Below are positions 27,172-35,538 of a DNA stretch of 64,000 nucleotides, one piece after another; positions within the stretch are counted from its first letter, which is position 1, and each line of letters opens with the position of its first letter. The notes below the pieces were generated by a model. That model had not been told where the DNA came from and did no database searches. It worked only from the letters and a program-made list of their open reading frames with translations. The position numbers and the translations under genes were made by a program. The DNA lies in contig CP082844.1 in the NCBI GenBank assembly GCA_019930625.1, positions 5,642,001 through 5,706,000 of the forward strand. The letters are read 5' to 3'. The stretch is from Nocardia asteroides. GTDB taxonomy: Bacteria; Actinomycetota; Actinomycetes; Mycobacteriales; Mycobacteriaceae.

Positions 27172-27499
27172 GCGGAGTTCGGAGGGGTGCGCACCGGCAG
27201 TGTGGGCGAACCGTTCCGGGGAGCCTCACTGCGCTGACGCCACATCGAGACGGTGTCCGTCGCTGACAGGTGGGCGCCGCGCGGGAACATGGAGGATTGC
27301 GGCTTCGGCCCTTCTCCGCAGTCGTCAGTGCCGTGCTCGTCGCGAACGCCAGGGCTCGGCCCACCTACCGTCGCGCAGGCGATAGAGGCGGCCTGGTCCG
27401 ACTGCCTTGCCGTCGCTGAGCCGGTAGACCAAGAGGGGCTTCGAGCACGCTTGCGATCATGTCACGTACCGGTCGGTCTGGCGGGATAGGCTCACCGGC

Positions 27500-27757
27500 A
27501 TGGTTCAGGTCGGTGACAGGGTGCTCTCGGTCGCGAACGGGGTCTCCGTGTTCGAGGTCCTGTCGACCGGGGGATGTCGGGGGGGTGATCAGTGGGTGGT
27601 TGCCACCAAGCGGAGGCAGCGAAACGGGGTTCGCCTTGATGCTGCGGTTCTGCATCGAGCGGAGCTGGTTCGCAGCGAGATCCTGGGTGCCGCGGTCGAG
27701 TGCGTGGCCCGCCACGTCGGATCGTGGGTGCCTGCCACAGCGGTGATGCCGGAGTGA
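27500..27757 (+). CDS. small protein coupled to the putative toxin gene
   Basis: An 85-residue protein (MVQVGDRVLSVANGVSVFEV ... ILGAAVECVARHVGSWVPAT). Its beta-rich start looks like a small SH3-like barrel; no known family is recognised. Its stop overlaps the GTG start of the next gene (GTGA, 27754-27757), so the two are translationally coupled. Being first in the cassette, it could be an adaptor or chaperone for the downstream effector (inference). Confidence 0.5.
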   Translation: MVQVGDRVLSVANGVSVFEVLSTGGCRGGDQWVVATKRRQRNGVRLDAAVLHRAELVRSEILGAAVECVARHVGSWVPATAVMPE

Positions 27758-28407
27758 GCAGAGGTAGCAGGAATCTTCTTGCCTGGATCACGAATGAACT
27801 GGAACGCTTGACCAGGAAAGGAACGCAAGCCTACCGAGACACTGGCAAACGCACGGCTCGCTTCATCGTGCAGGATGTCGAGGAGAAGTTGCACGTCGAT
27901 CGGCGCGGTGGGCACGAGATCGAGAAAGCAGGTGAGGGACCCAGAACGCCCGAACACACCGAGGCGCCGCCTGCTGAGAATAGTCCCCCGCCGTCACGTC
28001 TGGTCGATCGGTCCGTGCCGGGTGAGCGATACTTCATACAGGACACAGCGAGCCCACGGCTCTACGCCGAGGGCACAGTCGGCCGTAACGGCGAACTTCA
28101 ATTGGCCCTCCGAACCCAACTGGAAGATGGGCAACGTTCAACGCTGCTGAGGGGTGCAGAGCAGTTCCAGGCGATTCTGAGATTCTTCGAAGGGAAATTC
28201 GCGTCAATAAATGGAAGTTGGCAGTACGGCTCAAACCTCGCCCGCTTCAATGAACTCACTGCTTCAGGGGTGTCACCCGAGGTCGCGGCAGCGAGGACAT
28301 GGACCGGAAGACAAGCCGATAAAGCAGGGTTCCGGACGGTAAAGATCTTGGATTCTCAAGGCGATCCTGGAAAGTACACAACCGTGAAAGTGCAGTTCAC
28401 TTCATGA
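27754..28407 (+). CDS. putative polymorphic toxin: short helical head and C-terminal toxin-like domain
   Basis: A 217-residue protein. Residues 1-60 form a charged helix (NLLAWITNELERLTRKGTQA, FIVQDVEEKLHVDRRGG) that loosely recalls the L-x-A-W-I head of the genes at 14894 and 16106. A Pro/Glu-rich linker leads to a compact C-terminal domain (FQAILRFFEGKFASINGSWQ, GSNLARFNELTASGVSPEVA, ARTWTGRQADKAGF, DPGKYTTVKVQFT). That ending (N-x-L-x-x-x-N...TWTG...GF...G-x-P/G-x-Y-x-x-V) is, as I recall, a pattern of toxin tips in CDI/Rhs-type proteins. Start and stop both overlap neighbours by four bases, showing tight coupling. The toxin call is inference. Confidence 0.55.
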   Translation: MSRGSRNLLAWITNELERLTRKGTQAYRDTGKRTARFIVQDVEEKLHVDRRGGHEIEKAGEGPRTPEHTEAPPAENSPPPSRLVDRSVPGERYFIQDTASPRLYAEGTVGRNGELQLALRTQLEDGQRSTLLRGAEQFQAILRFFEGKFASINGSWQYGSNLARFNELTASGVSPEVAAARTWTGRQADKAGFRTVKILDSQGDPGKYTTVKVQFTS

Positions 28408-28715
28408 ATAATCGCGAGCCGAAGTTCGATGATCAGGCAACCGTGCTGATAGCCCGGATGCACCAAGAGGGACGGTCTCCCTCTCAAATCCTCCGCGAGA
28501 TCATAGCGCTCTATCCGGACGTATCGACGCCCGACTTGATGGAGCTGATGCAGAATGCCTTCTCTCTACCATATTCGGCAGTTCAATGCATCGGCGGCTG
28601 GTGGATGGACGGTACAGGTGAACTTTCCGATACCCAACTCGACGCCTTCTTGGTCGAAGAAATCGCGAAAGTGTCGCCACAATGGAGAAAGGGCGAGGAA
28701 GAGGCGGAGCAATAA
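28404..28715 (+). CDS. candidate immunity protein
   Basis: A 103-residue, strongly acidic protein (LMELMQNAFSLPYSAVQCIG, ELSDTQLDAFLVEEIAKVSP). It begins with the ATGA overlap at the end of the putative toxin gene. Size, acidity, position and coupling are typical for an immunity protein to the toxin encoded just upstream. No family recognised. Its stop overlaps the start of the LanM-like remnant by one base (TAATG). Confidence 0.5.
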   Translation: MNNREPKFDDQATVLIARMHQEGRSPSQILREIIALYPDVSTPDLMELMQNAFSLPYSAVQCIGGWWMDGTGELSDTQLDAFLVEEIAKVSPQWRKGEEEAEQ

Positions 28716-29190
28716 TGAGGCACCTGCTGCACCGCACCATGGTGTCGGAATTGGCGCGAGAGCGGGCTGCGGGCATCTTGACCGGCAGCACTGCCACCGA
28801 GCGCTTCGCTTGCTTCATCCAACGATTCACCGAGCCGGATCGCCGGCGAGCGCTCTATGACGAGTATCCCGCACTGGTCCGGCGCCTGACCACCGCCGCC
28901 CGCCTGTGACACGAGTACGCGGCCGAGCTACTGGAACGGCTCGTGGCCGATCTGCCCGAACTACTAGATCGGCTCGCGGCGCCGCCGGACAGCGGTGCCG
29001 TGATCGCGGTCAGGACGGGGCTCGGCGAACCGCTCGTGGTGCGCGATCGGTGGCCTTGATCGAGTTCGCTTCGGGTTGGAAAGCTGTCTACAAGCCGCGT
29101 CCATTCGACATCGACGCCCATGTCGACTTCTGCGAATTCGCCGACCCCTACGGCAACAACCTCAGCCTCTACACCGTTCACACCGCCTGA
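28715..29190 (+). pseudogene. LanM lanthipeptide synthetase remnant fused to a VOC-domain tail
   Basis: Three frames in series reproduce part of the dehydratase domain of class II lanthipeptide synthetases: ERFACFIQRFTEPDRRRALY and DEYPALVRRLTTA; then YAAELLERLVADLPELLDRL; then RSVALIEFASGWKAVYKPRP (the VYKPR motif). Immediately after FDIDAHV the sequence becomes CEFADPYGNNLSLYTVHTA, which is the end of a glyoxalase/VOC domain (FxDPxGNxLxL). So the remnant has two frameshifts and a chimeric junction near 29121. Confidence 0.75.
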
Positions 29191-29389
29191 CAGCAGCCGC
29201 GTCAGCATCCGTTCGCCCGAATCATCAAGGAGAGGTCACCGGTGCGTGGGATCTGCTGCCCAGACTTGCTTTCGGCGTGCAGCACACGCGCCGCGGCGGT
29301 GGCCGCCGCCCATAACCAGCTCGACAGAACACATACGCGGATTGCTCGATCGTGACCTCAGTTTCCGTCAAGCGGTGGCAGGGGACGGG

Positions 29390-30416
29390 GTCTGGTAGGG
29401 CTGTTTCGTTTTTGATCCGCCGGAAGGTGATCGAGATGCTGCGCCCGGGCGCCCGGGCGCCCGGGTGACGGGCGCGGTCCCGGCGTAGGCCTTCAACGCG
29501 CGGGCGTCGGCGAACCGGGTTCGGTCGTCGCCGATTTCGGCGAGGACGCGGGCGCCGGTGAGGTCTGCCAGGCGGGGGAAACTGGTGATGATCGCGTGAT
29601 CAGGGTGTTCGCGGAACTCTTCGGCGCGGCCTGCTCGAGGTCGTCGGCGCCTGTGCGGGCGGCGTCGAGGGTGGCGAGCAGGGCCAGGGCTGACGGCCCA
29701 TAGCCTTCTCGACCAGGTCGGGCTGGCGCAGGCCAGGACGGCGCAGCTCGGCAACGATGTCGTCGGCCAGGTCTTCGATGCCGCGTTGCAGCCAGCCCGG
29801 CGCAGCGTGGCGGCGACGCGGGCCCGGGTGAGTTTCGCTGCGAGGGCTGGGGTTGCCGCGATGGCCAGGCCAGCGCGGACCCCGGGTTTGGGGAGGTTTG
29901 TGCACCCGTTCGCCGCAGGCGGCCAGGAACATCGGGTGGTATTCGTGCAGCAGTGAGCGCAGTTCGTTGCTGGCCTTGGTGCGTCGCCAGACGGCGTCTT
30001 GCTGAGCCCGGGCCAGCACGGCGATGTCTTGGGTGAGTGCGGTGTGTGCCGGGATGGGTCGGTGCATGTGGGCGTCGACGCGCAGGATGTCGGCCAGGGT
30101 CATCGCGTCGGCGTGATCGGATTTCGACCGGGCCATGGTGTGGCGTTCGCGGTAGCCGGCGACGGCCATCGGGTGATCGCGTAGACGGTTCGGCCGGTGG
30201 CGCGGATCGTGGCGACCATCAGCCCGCGTGGGGTTTCGATCGCGACGGGGATCGGGTTCTCGGCGGTGTCGCCGGCATCGGTGAGCAGCTGGGTGAGGGC
30301 AGTGAAGCCGGCCGCATCGTCGGTGATCTGTTTCTTCGACACCAGGGTGCCGTCCTGATCGACGATGGCGATATCGTGGTGGCCTTCGGGGCAATCGATC
30401 CCGCAGTAGCGGCTCA
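29390..30416 (-). mobile_element. IS110-family transposase, degenerate
   Basis: It starts MSRYCGIDCPEGHHDIAIVD (DEDD catalytic domain, first Asp in GIDC), continues VAIETPRGLMVATIRATGR, then KSDHADAMTLADILRVDAHM in a second frame. It ends with the Ser/transposase_20 region ITSFPRLADLTGARVLAEIG in a third frame. Several frameshifts make it inactive. Near its end a GCCCGGGC unit is repeated (29440-29465). Confidence 0.85.
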
Positions 30417-30480
30417 TCCGTCCTCCAATTCTCCGGATGTTTCCGCAGGTCACCAGGCGCAGGCGAGAACGCGCGACGCC

Positions 30481-31473
30481 CTAGGTGTACTGACCTGAGA
30501 GGTTGGGGACGCGGCTGGCTGGTGGGTGTCCGCCGAGTGCGGTGTGGCCGCGGTGGTGATTGTAGGCGTGAAGCCAGTCGGTGAATGCGGCGCGGCGTTC
30601 GGTTTCGGACCGGTAGGGGTGGGCGTAGGCCCGTTCCTCGAGCAGGGTGCGGTTGAACCGTTCGACCTTGCCGTTGGTCTGCGGCCGGTAGGGCCGTGTG
30701 CGTTTGTGCGTGATACCGGTCGCGGCCAGCTCGGCTTGCCACGGCTGTGAGATGTAACAGGAACCGTTGTCAGTGAGGACTCGTTTGACGGCGATCCCCT
30801 TGGAAGCGAAGTATTTTCGCGCACGACGCCAGAACATGACAGCGGTTTCCTTGCGTTCGTCGGGCAGGATTTCGCTGTAAGCCAGTCGCGAGTAGTCATC
30901 GACTGCGTTGTGCAGGTAGCTGCAGCCGACATGGCTTTTACCGTTGCTGCGCAGTGTTTTTCCGGGCGTACGGGTGCGGTTGCGGGCGCCGGCGCGGCGG
31001 CCGACCACACGGTGCCCGCCGCCGTCGGGGATGTTGCCGAGTTTCTTGATGTCGACGTGCACCAGGTCTCCCGGTGCGCAGTGTTCGTAGCGGCGTACCG
31101 GTGCTGCGGTGGCACGGTCGAGCCATCGCAGTCTGGCCATCCGGTAGCGGGCCAGTACGCGGTGCACTGTCGAGGGATGCAGTCCGAGCAGGTAGGCGAT
31201 GCGGGCCGGTCCCCACCGGCGCAGTAGCCGGACCTTGATAATGCGGCGCTCGGTGCGGGTCGGTGTCCGGTTCGGGTTGCGGTGCGGGCGGCTGGACCGG
31301 TCGCTCATCCCAGCGGTGCCGACAGTGCGGTAGCGGCCGGCCCACCGTTTAGCGGTGGTCGCTGACACTTGGAATCGTTCGGCGGCTCGGCGCAGCGGCC
31401 AGCCATCGTCGACGACGCACCGCGCCAGACGCAACCGACCCAGTTCTGACAGCGGGGCATTACGGTGGGACAC
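30481..31473 (-). CDS. IS481-family transposase
   Basis: A 330-residue DDE transposase. An N-terminal helix-turn-helix pair (DDGWPLRRAAERFQVSATTA, RWGPARIAYLLGLHPSTVHR) is followed by the rve-type catalytic core: LVHVDIKKLGNI (first Asp), VKRVLTDNGSCYIS (second Asp) and TNGKVERFNRTLLEE (Glu). It ends with YNHHRGHTALGGHPPASRV. Length and residues are complete, so it could be active. Its frame runs exactly to the end of the element. Confidence 0.95.
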   Translation of the reverse strand: MSHRNAPLSELGRLRLARCVVDDGWPLRRAAERFQVSATTAKRWAGRYRTVGTAGMSDRSSRPHRNPNRTPTRTERRIIKVRLLRRWGPARIAYLLGLHPSTVHRVLARYRMARLRWLDRATAAPVRRYEHCAPGDLVHVDIKKLGNIPDGGGHRVVGRRAGARNRTRTPGKTLRSNGKSHVGCSYLHNAVDDYSRLAYSEILPDERKETAVMFWRRARKYFASKGIAVKRVLTDNGSCYISQPWQAELAATGITHKRTRPYRPQTNGKVERFNRTLLEERAYAHPYRSETERRAAFTDWLHAYNHHRGHTALGGHPPASRVPNLSGQYT

Positions 31474-31532
31474 GAAGACCTCCGGCAGGTGAATGCGTTC
31501 CTAGACAGCTCGCACTTCACCCGGAGGTCTTC
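31474..31532 (-). promoter_or_regulatory. hairpin upstream of the IS481 transposase
   Basis: gaagacctccgg (31474-31485) and ccggaggtcttc (31521-31532) are perfect 12-base inverted arms; partial pairing continues inward through ggtgaa/ttcac. As the arms directly precede the transposase start, they could block read-through transcription or hide the ribosome site. Confidence 0.7.
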
Positions 31533-31583
31533 GCCATGTCAGCCCGACACGCCGCTACCAACGTCCGTGGTCAGTACACCTAG

Positions 31584-32047
31584 GCGACCGGGCCCGCATC
31601 GGTGCACCCAAGGATGCTGGCAGGGCGGTGTAGAACCGCGTCACCGAAGGATCGGACGGCATTTGCATCGCCAGTACTGGGATCTCCTCTCCGGCAATCC
31701 AGCAAGCGAACCCAAATCCCCAGAGCTTGCGGCCGGGAAGTTGGTTGATCAATCCTGCGGCGGCGTCCAAGAATTGGTGACTGCAGCGGATCGGAATCGA
31801 GGTCGACAACCATATGGGTAACATTCGCGGCGGTGTCGGAGTCGGTGCAGGCGAGACCCCATAGATGGACGGTGCGGGCCGCGCTGACGTCGCGAACCAT
31901 GTCGATGCTGCGTTCCGCCATCATAGCCGGGAGAATCACTTCCAGAATCATCGATCGGCGCGGGTAGCGCGGTCGGTCACCGGCGGGGGTGCGCTTGCGG
32001 GCTGCCCGGCGGGCACGGCGGTTGTAGTACGGCTGGTTCGAGGGCAC
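31584..32047 (-). pseudogene. hypothetical gene, probably frameshifted and cut by the IS481
   Basis: The frame from 32047 begins NQPYYNRRARRAARKRTPAG and has MILEVILPAMMAERSIDMVR. Around 31810 the more protein-like reading moves to another frame (HQFLDAAAGLINQLPGRKLW, GFACWIAGEEIPVLAMQMPS). It ends at the IS481 boundary. No family recognised. Confidence 0.4.
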
Positions 32048-32716
32048 GTCGATCTCCTTCGGCGCGGTCTACGTCGACTGGACGCGGTGGGCTCGCCGGC
32101 TCGGCCCGGCGCACGCATCGACCGCAGCGAGCACCACTGCTCGGGACGGGCGATTGGCGTCGGCGGCCGGATAACGACCGCGGAATCGACGACTCGATAC
32201 CAGGTCATCCGGTGTGCAACGTCCGTCTCACCGAACTACGCGGCATGATCATCGGTAGCCTCCTGTCCGAACTTGCAACCCGGCTTCCACCCGGCGCTGC
32301 CTTCGGGACCGCACGAAACGGCGTCGCACTCGCCGCGATCGCCCGAGAACTCTCGGACGAAGTCCTGGAACAGACCTTCATTGGCCGCGGATGACAACAG
32401 AGACGTACCGTGGCGGTGTCATAACCGCTGGCGATCAATCGACTGTGCCCGGAGTAGGGAGCAAGTCGGGGAACAGGACACCGCGAAATGCGACGGAACG
32501 GTCGGCTCTCGAGATCGCGACTTGGATGCCACCTCATCGGCCACCTGCCAGGTGGAAGAAGAGGTTGGCGGCCTCGTTTTCGAACGGGATGTGTCGGGTC
32601 GGTGGCAGGACGCCGTGCACCGTTTCCGGTGTCGGGTTTCCCGCCACCGCCCGCCGAACCGGACGTGCCCGTTGGCCGAGCATCCGGCTCTCCATGCGAT
32701 CCGATGAGCCACCCTC
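32048..32716. other. no confident gene
   Basis: A plus-strand frame at 32212-32394 (60 codons, GMIIGSLLSELATRLPPGAA, GVALAAIARELSDEVLEQTF) has protein-like composition but is unassigned. The rest shows nothing I can support. Confidence 0.4.
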
Positions 32717-32830
32717 ATGAAACAGAAGATTCTCGCCGCCGCACGCGTTGCGGCCGAGCAGCCGACCTATTCCATCCTCGACCGCGGTATCGAGCAGGAA
32801 CTCCCAGCGCTACGCCGGCGGCCGGCAGCC
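32717..32830 (+). pseudogene. aldo/keto reductase fragment
   Basis: The frame KILAAARVAAEQPTYSILDR followed by GIEQELP matches the QxxYSxLxRxxExE(L)LP segment in the second half of aldo/keto reductases. It then changes frame, and nothing else of the enzyme is present. Confidence 0.65.
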
Positions 32831-32852
32831 CATCGTGCGGCGGCCTGACCTG

Positions 32853-34004
32853 ATGACCGTCCTGTCCTCCCGCGCGCTCAACCGGGCCACCCTCGCCCGG
32901 CAATTACTGCTCGAGCGTGCCGACCTGCCGGTGTCCGGCGCTGTCGCACATCTGTGCGGATTGCAGGCCCAGGAACCGCAGGAACCATTCGTGGGGCTGT
33001 GGTCGCGACTGCGCGCCTTCGAACCGGCGACCCTCGACGAACTGCTCACCACCCGGCGGGTGGTCCGCACCCAACTCATGCGCCGCACAGTTCACCTGGT
33101 CACCGCCGCCGATGCACTGGCCTGGCGGACCCGCCACGACGCCATGCTGCGCCAGAAGATACTCGGGTCCTACCGCCGCGAGCTCACCGGAGTAGACCTC
33201 GACGAACTCACGGCCGCGGCCTGGGAACTGCTGGCAGACGGCCGACCGCGCACCATGCCCGAACTCGGCCGGGAACTCGCCGCACGGTGGCCGACGGCCG
33301 GGCCACGGCCACTCGGCGAACTGGTGATCGCCGCTCTCGTCCCGACGGTGCAGCTGCCCCCACGCGGCTTGTGGCGCCACAAGTCCGGCGCACGCGCCGT
33401 GCCCCTTGCCACCTGGCTGGGTCGCGAGGTCGACCCGCCCGCCCCGGACGGCACCGATACGGTCGGAAAGGCGCTGGTACGGCGCTATCTCGCTGCATTC
33501 GGACCGGCCTCGGTGGCTGATCTGCGCGCCTGGTGCGGCCTCGCCGGGCTTCCCGCCGCGGTGGCCGCGACCCGCGACGAACTGCTCACCTTCCGCGACG
33601 AACAGGGCCGCGAACTCCTCGACCTCCCGGACGCACCACGCCCGGACCCGGACATCCCCGCCCCGGTGCGATTCCTGCCCGCGTTCGACAACGCGATCCT
33701 CGGCTACCACGACCGCACCCGGATCATCGACCATGCTCACCGCGGCCTCTCAATCGCCGGCGAGCGCGTCGTGCTGGTCGACGGCCGGGTCGCCGCGACC
33801 TGGACCTGCCGTGCAGACGCCCTGACCGTCACCCCGCTGCGCCACCTCTCCCGCTTCGAACACACTGCGGTCGTCGAACAAGGACAGGAACTGGCGATGT
33901 TCCTCACCGACGACGACAGCCATCCGGTACAGGTGGCGGCATCCGGCGACAACGGTGATGGCCCTTGGGGCGCCCAGCCGGACCCACCCGCCGCCCCGAG
34001 CTGA
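32853..34004 (+). CDS. winged-helix DNA-binding protein of the AlkZ/YcaQ glycosylase family
   Basis: A 383-residue protein of the HTH_42 family. The N-terminal HLCGLQAQEPQEPFVGLWSR carries the Q-x-Q catalytic-type motif of this family, and RTQLMRRTVHLVTAADALAW follows. The middle winged helices (KALVRRYLAAFGPASVADLR, AWCGLAGL) and the RFLPAFDNAILGYHDRTRII segment are characteristic. AlkZ-type members excise alkylated or cross-linked bases and often protect producers from DNA-damaging natural products. The ATG at 32853 is chosen because the longer frame upstream overlaps the aldo/keto reductase remnant. The last 25 residues may be extra. Confidence 0.85.
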   Translation: MTVLSSRALNRATLARQLLLERADLPVSGAVAHLCGLQAQEPQEPFVGLWSRLRAFEPATLDELLTTRRVVRTQLMRRTVHLVTAADALAWRTRHDAMLRQKILGSYRRELTGVDLDELTAAAWELLADGRPRTMPELGRELAARWPTAGPRPLGELVIAALVPTVQLPPRGLWRHKSGARAVPLATWLGREVDPPAPDGTDTVGKALVRRYLAAFGPASVADLRAWCGLAGLPAAVAATRDELLTFRDEQGRELLDLPDAPRPDPDIPAPVRFLPAFDNAILGYHDRTRIIDHAHRGLSIAGERVVLVDGRVAATWTCRADALTVTPLRHLSRFEHTAVVEQGQELAMFLTDDDSHPVQVAASGDNGDGPWGAQPDPPAAPS

Positions 34005-34128
34005 GAGCGGCCGCCCAACCTTTTGTAAGTGGTCAGCATCGCGTATTTGCCTGCACCGATCTCACTCCATGTCAAATCTCGCTCCTGGGTAAGACTGCCC
34101 GCGGGCGTGGATGGTCTTTCCGGACGGG

Positions 34129-34776
34129 TCACTCTGTTTCGTCGCCTGCTCGTGCGGTGAACCGGATTGCGTCTTGGCTGGGTGGGGTGCCGAACAGGCG
34201 GCGGTATTCCCGGCTGAACTGGGAGGGGCTGTCGTATCCGACGAGGTATCCGATGTCGGCGACATCTCCGGGATTCGCTGCCAGCAACAACCGCGCCTCC
34301 TGAAGTCTGATCTTCTTCTGGTATTGGATGGGCGTGGTTGCGGTGACGGCCTGGAAATTCCGATGGAACGCCGAAGGGCTCATACCGGTGCGCTCGGCCA
34401 GCTCCTCGACCCGAAACGACTCCCGATAGTGCTGCCGAATCCACTGCACCGCTTCGGCGATCGGAGAGAAGCGGGGATCGGTGAGCCCGATCCGGCGGAC
34501 CGTCGGGCCGTGCTCGCCGGTCATCAAGCGCCACAGGATCTCTCGCTTGACCAATGGGGCCAGCACGTCCCGATCGCGGGGCTGGTCGAGCAGTCGCACC
34601 AACCGCACCGTGGCGTCGAGCAGCTCGACGGAGGCATCGGCGAAAACAATTGCGGGCGCGGCGTTGTCCTCGTCCTCGGGAAAGGTGCCGCGCGGGGCTT
34701 GCACCATTATCTCGGCGGGCGCAGGCACAAGCCCAGCACCGTCGGTGTCGGAGTACACCCCGAAGATGACCTGCAA
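34129..34776 (-). pseudogene. AraC-family regulator lacking its N-terminus
   Basis: A 215-residue frame. It begins near the end of the AraC_N sensor (SVELLDATVRLVRLLDQPRD, LAPLVKREILWRLMTGEHG) and contains a complete DNA-binding domain (FRVEELAERTGMSPSAFHRN, DVADIGYLVGYDSPSQFSRE, FGTPPSQDAIRF). Relatives are about 300 residues, so some 85 residues are missing. An IS3-type fragment sits immediately upstream, which explains the loss. Confidence 0.75.
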
Positions 34777-34780
34777 CTGG

Positions 34781-34870
34781 CTACCTGTCCTTCTCCAGCT
34801 CTACCTCGGCCAGCAGTCGCTTCAGGCGGGCGTTCTGTTCGCGCAGCTCCTCGAGCTCATACTTCGCATG
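34781..34870 (-). mobile_element. IS3-family OrfA C-terminal remnant
   Basis: About 28 codons reading YELEELREQNARLKRLLAEV followed by ELEKDR and a stop. This is the leucine-zipper end of IS3 OrfA proteins. Nothing else of the element remains. Confidence 0.75.
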
Positions 34871-34877
34871 GCTGCCA

Positions 34878-35525
34878 TCACGGCAGATGTCGTTCCGCCG
34901 GGGCCGGTTCGTCGTGATCCGGCCGGGACAGTGCGGCGAGTGTTTCGGCTATCGCCCGATAGCCTTCGTCCGCTGTCGCCAGCACGCATTGCTGCAGAGG
35001 TTCGTCGACAACAGCATCGTTCATCCGCCCGGCGAAGGCCGTCCAGCGTTTCCGGTCACCGGAGTTGTAGTAGGCGATTCCGCGGCCGTCCGTCAGTCCG
35101 AACGTCGCACGGACATGTGGGGTCAGCTCCAATCCGCCCATGGTGGAGCCTTCCATCACGTACAGGAATCCGAGTGTCGAGACGGGGTTTTCGGCCGCAC
35201 GGTCGCAGATCGCCTCAGCGAACCGTTGTCCCGCACCGATCGCCGTAGCCGGCACATCACCGACGGGTACGGTGTCGAAAAATTCCAGATCCCGGTCCAG
35301 CAGATGCACTTTCGCGAGGTCGGGCCGCCATACCGCGGTCACGATCGGGTCCGCCAAGCAGGCCAGCCGGGTTTCCAGGGCATCGAGAACGACCCGATAG
35401 GCCGTCAGCTGGCCCACATACCAGCTGAGCGGCAGTGTCCCGCCCAGGAGCTCGAGACTGAAGGGCGTCGTCTCCAAGGCATGGTGCCAAGCCCGGGTTT
35501 CGGCGCGCAGCCGCTGCATAATCAT
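34878..35525 (-). CDS. haem oxygenase (biliverdin-producing)
   Basis: A 215-residue protein. The proximal-His helix is RLRAETRAWHHALETTPFSL, the distal helix is STLGFLYVMEGSTMGGLELT with its Gly-rich kink, and the rest has normal length for bacterial haem oxygenases. It degrades haem to biliverdin, iron and CO. The start lies 13 bases after the stop of the prenyl synthase upstream, so the two share a transcript. A haem oxygenase with isoprenoid genes is an unusual pairing. Confidence 0.88.
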   Translation of the reverse strand: MIMQRLRAETRAWHHALETTPFSLELLGGTLPLSWYVGQLTAYRVVLDALETRLACLADPIVTAVWRPDLAKVHLLDRDLEFFDTVPVGDVPATAIGAGQRFAEAICDRAAENPVSTLGFLYVMEGSTMGGLELTPHVRATFGLTDGRGIAYYNSGDRKRWTAFAGRMNDAVVDEPLQQCVLATADEGYRAIAETLAALSRPDHDEPAPAERHLP

Positions 35526-35538
35526 GGTGGCGGCCGTT

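Larger units (their letters stand above)
30481..31583 (-). mobile_element. IS481-family element, apparently intact
   Basis: About 1.1 kb bounded by perfect inverted ends: ctaggtgtactgacc (30481-30495) and ggtcagtacacctag (31569-31583). The outermost CTAG occurs at both ends and is best read as a duplicated CTAG target, which IS481 elements favour. The transposase stop codon (TAG) is formed within the left CTAG. The single transposase gene is full length. Confidence 0.9.

Noticed and set aside
29440..29465. GC-rich tandem repeat GCCCGGGC near the IS110 remnant as a CRISPR or regulatory array
   Set aside because: Only three short contiguous units without spacers; simple-sequence repeat.
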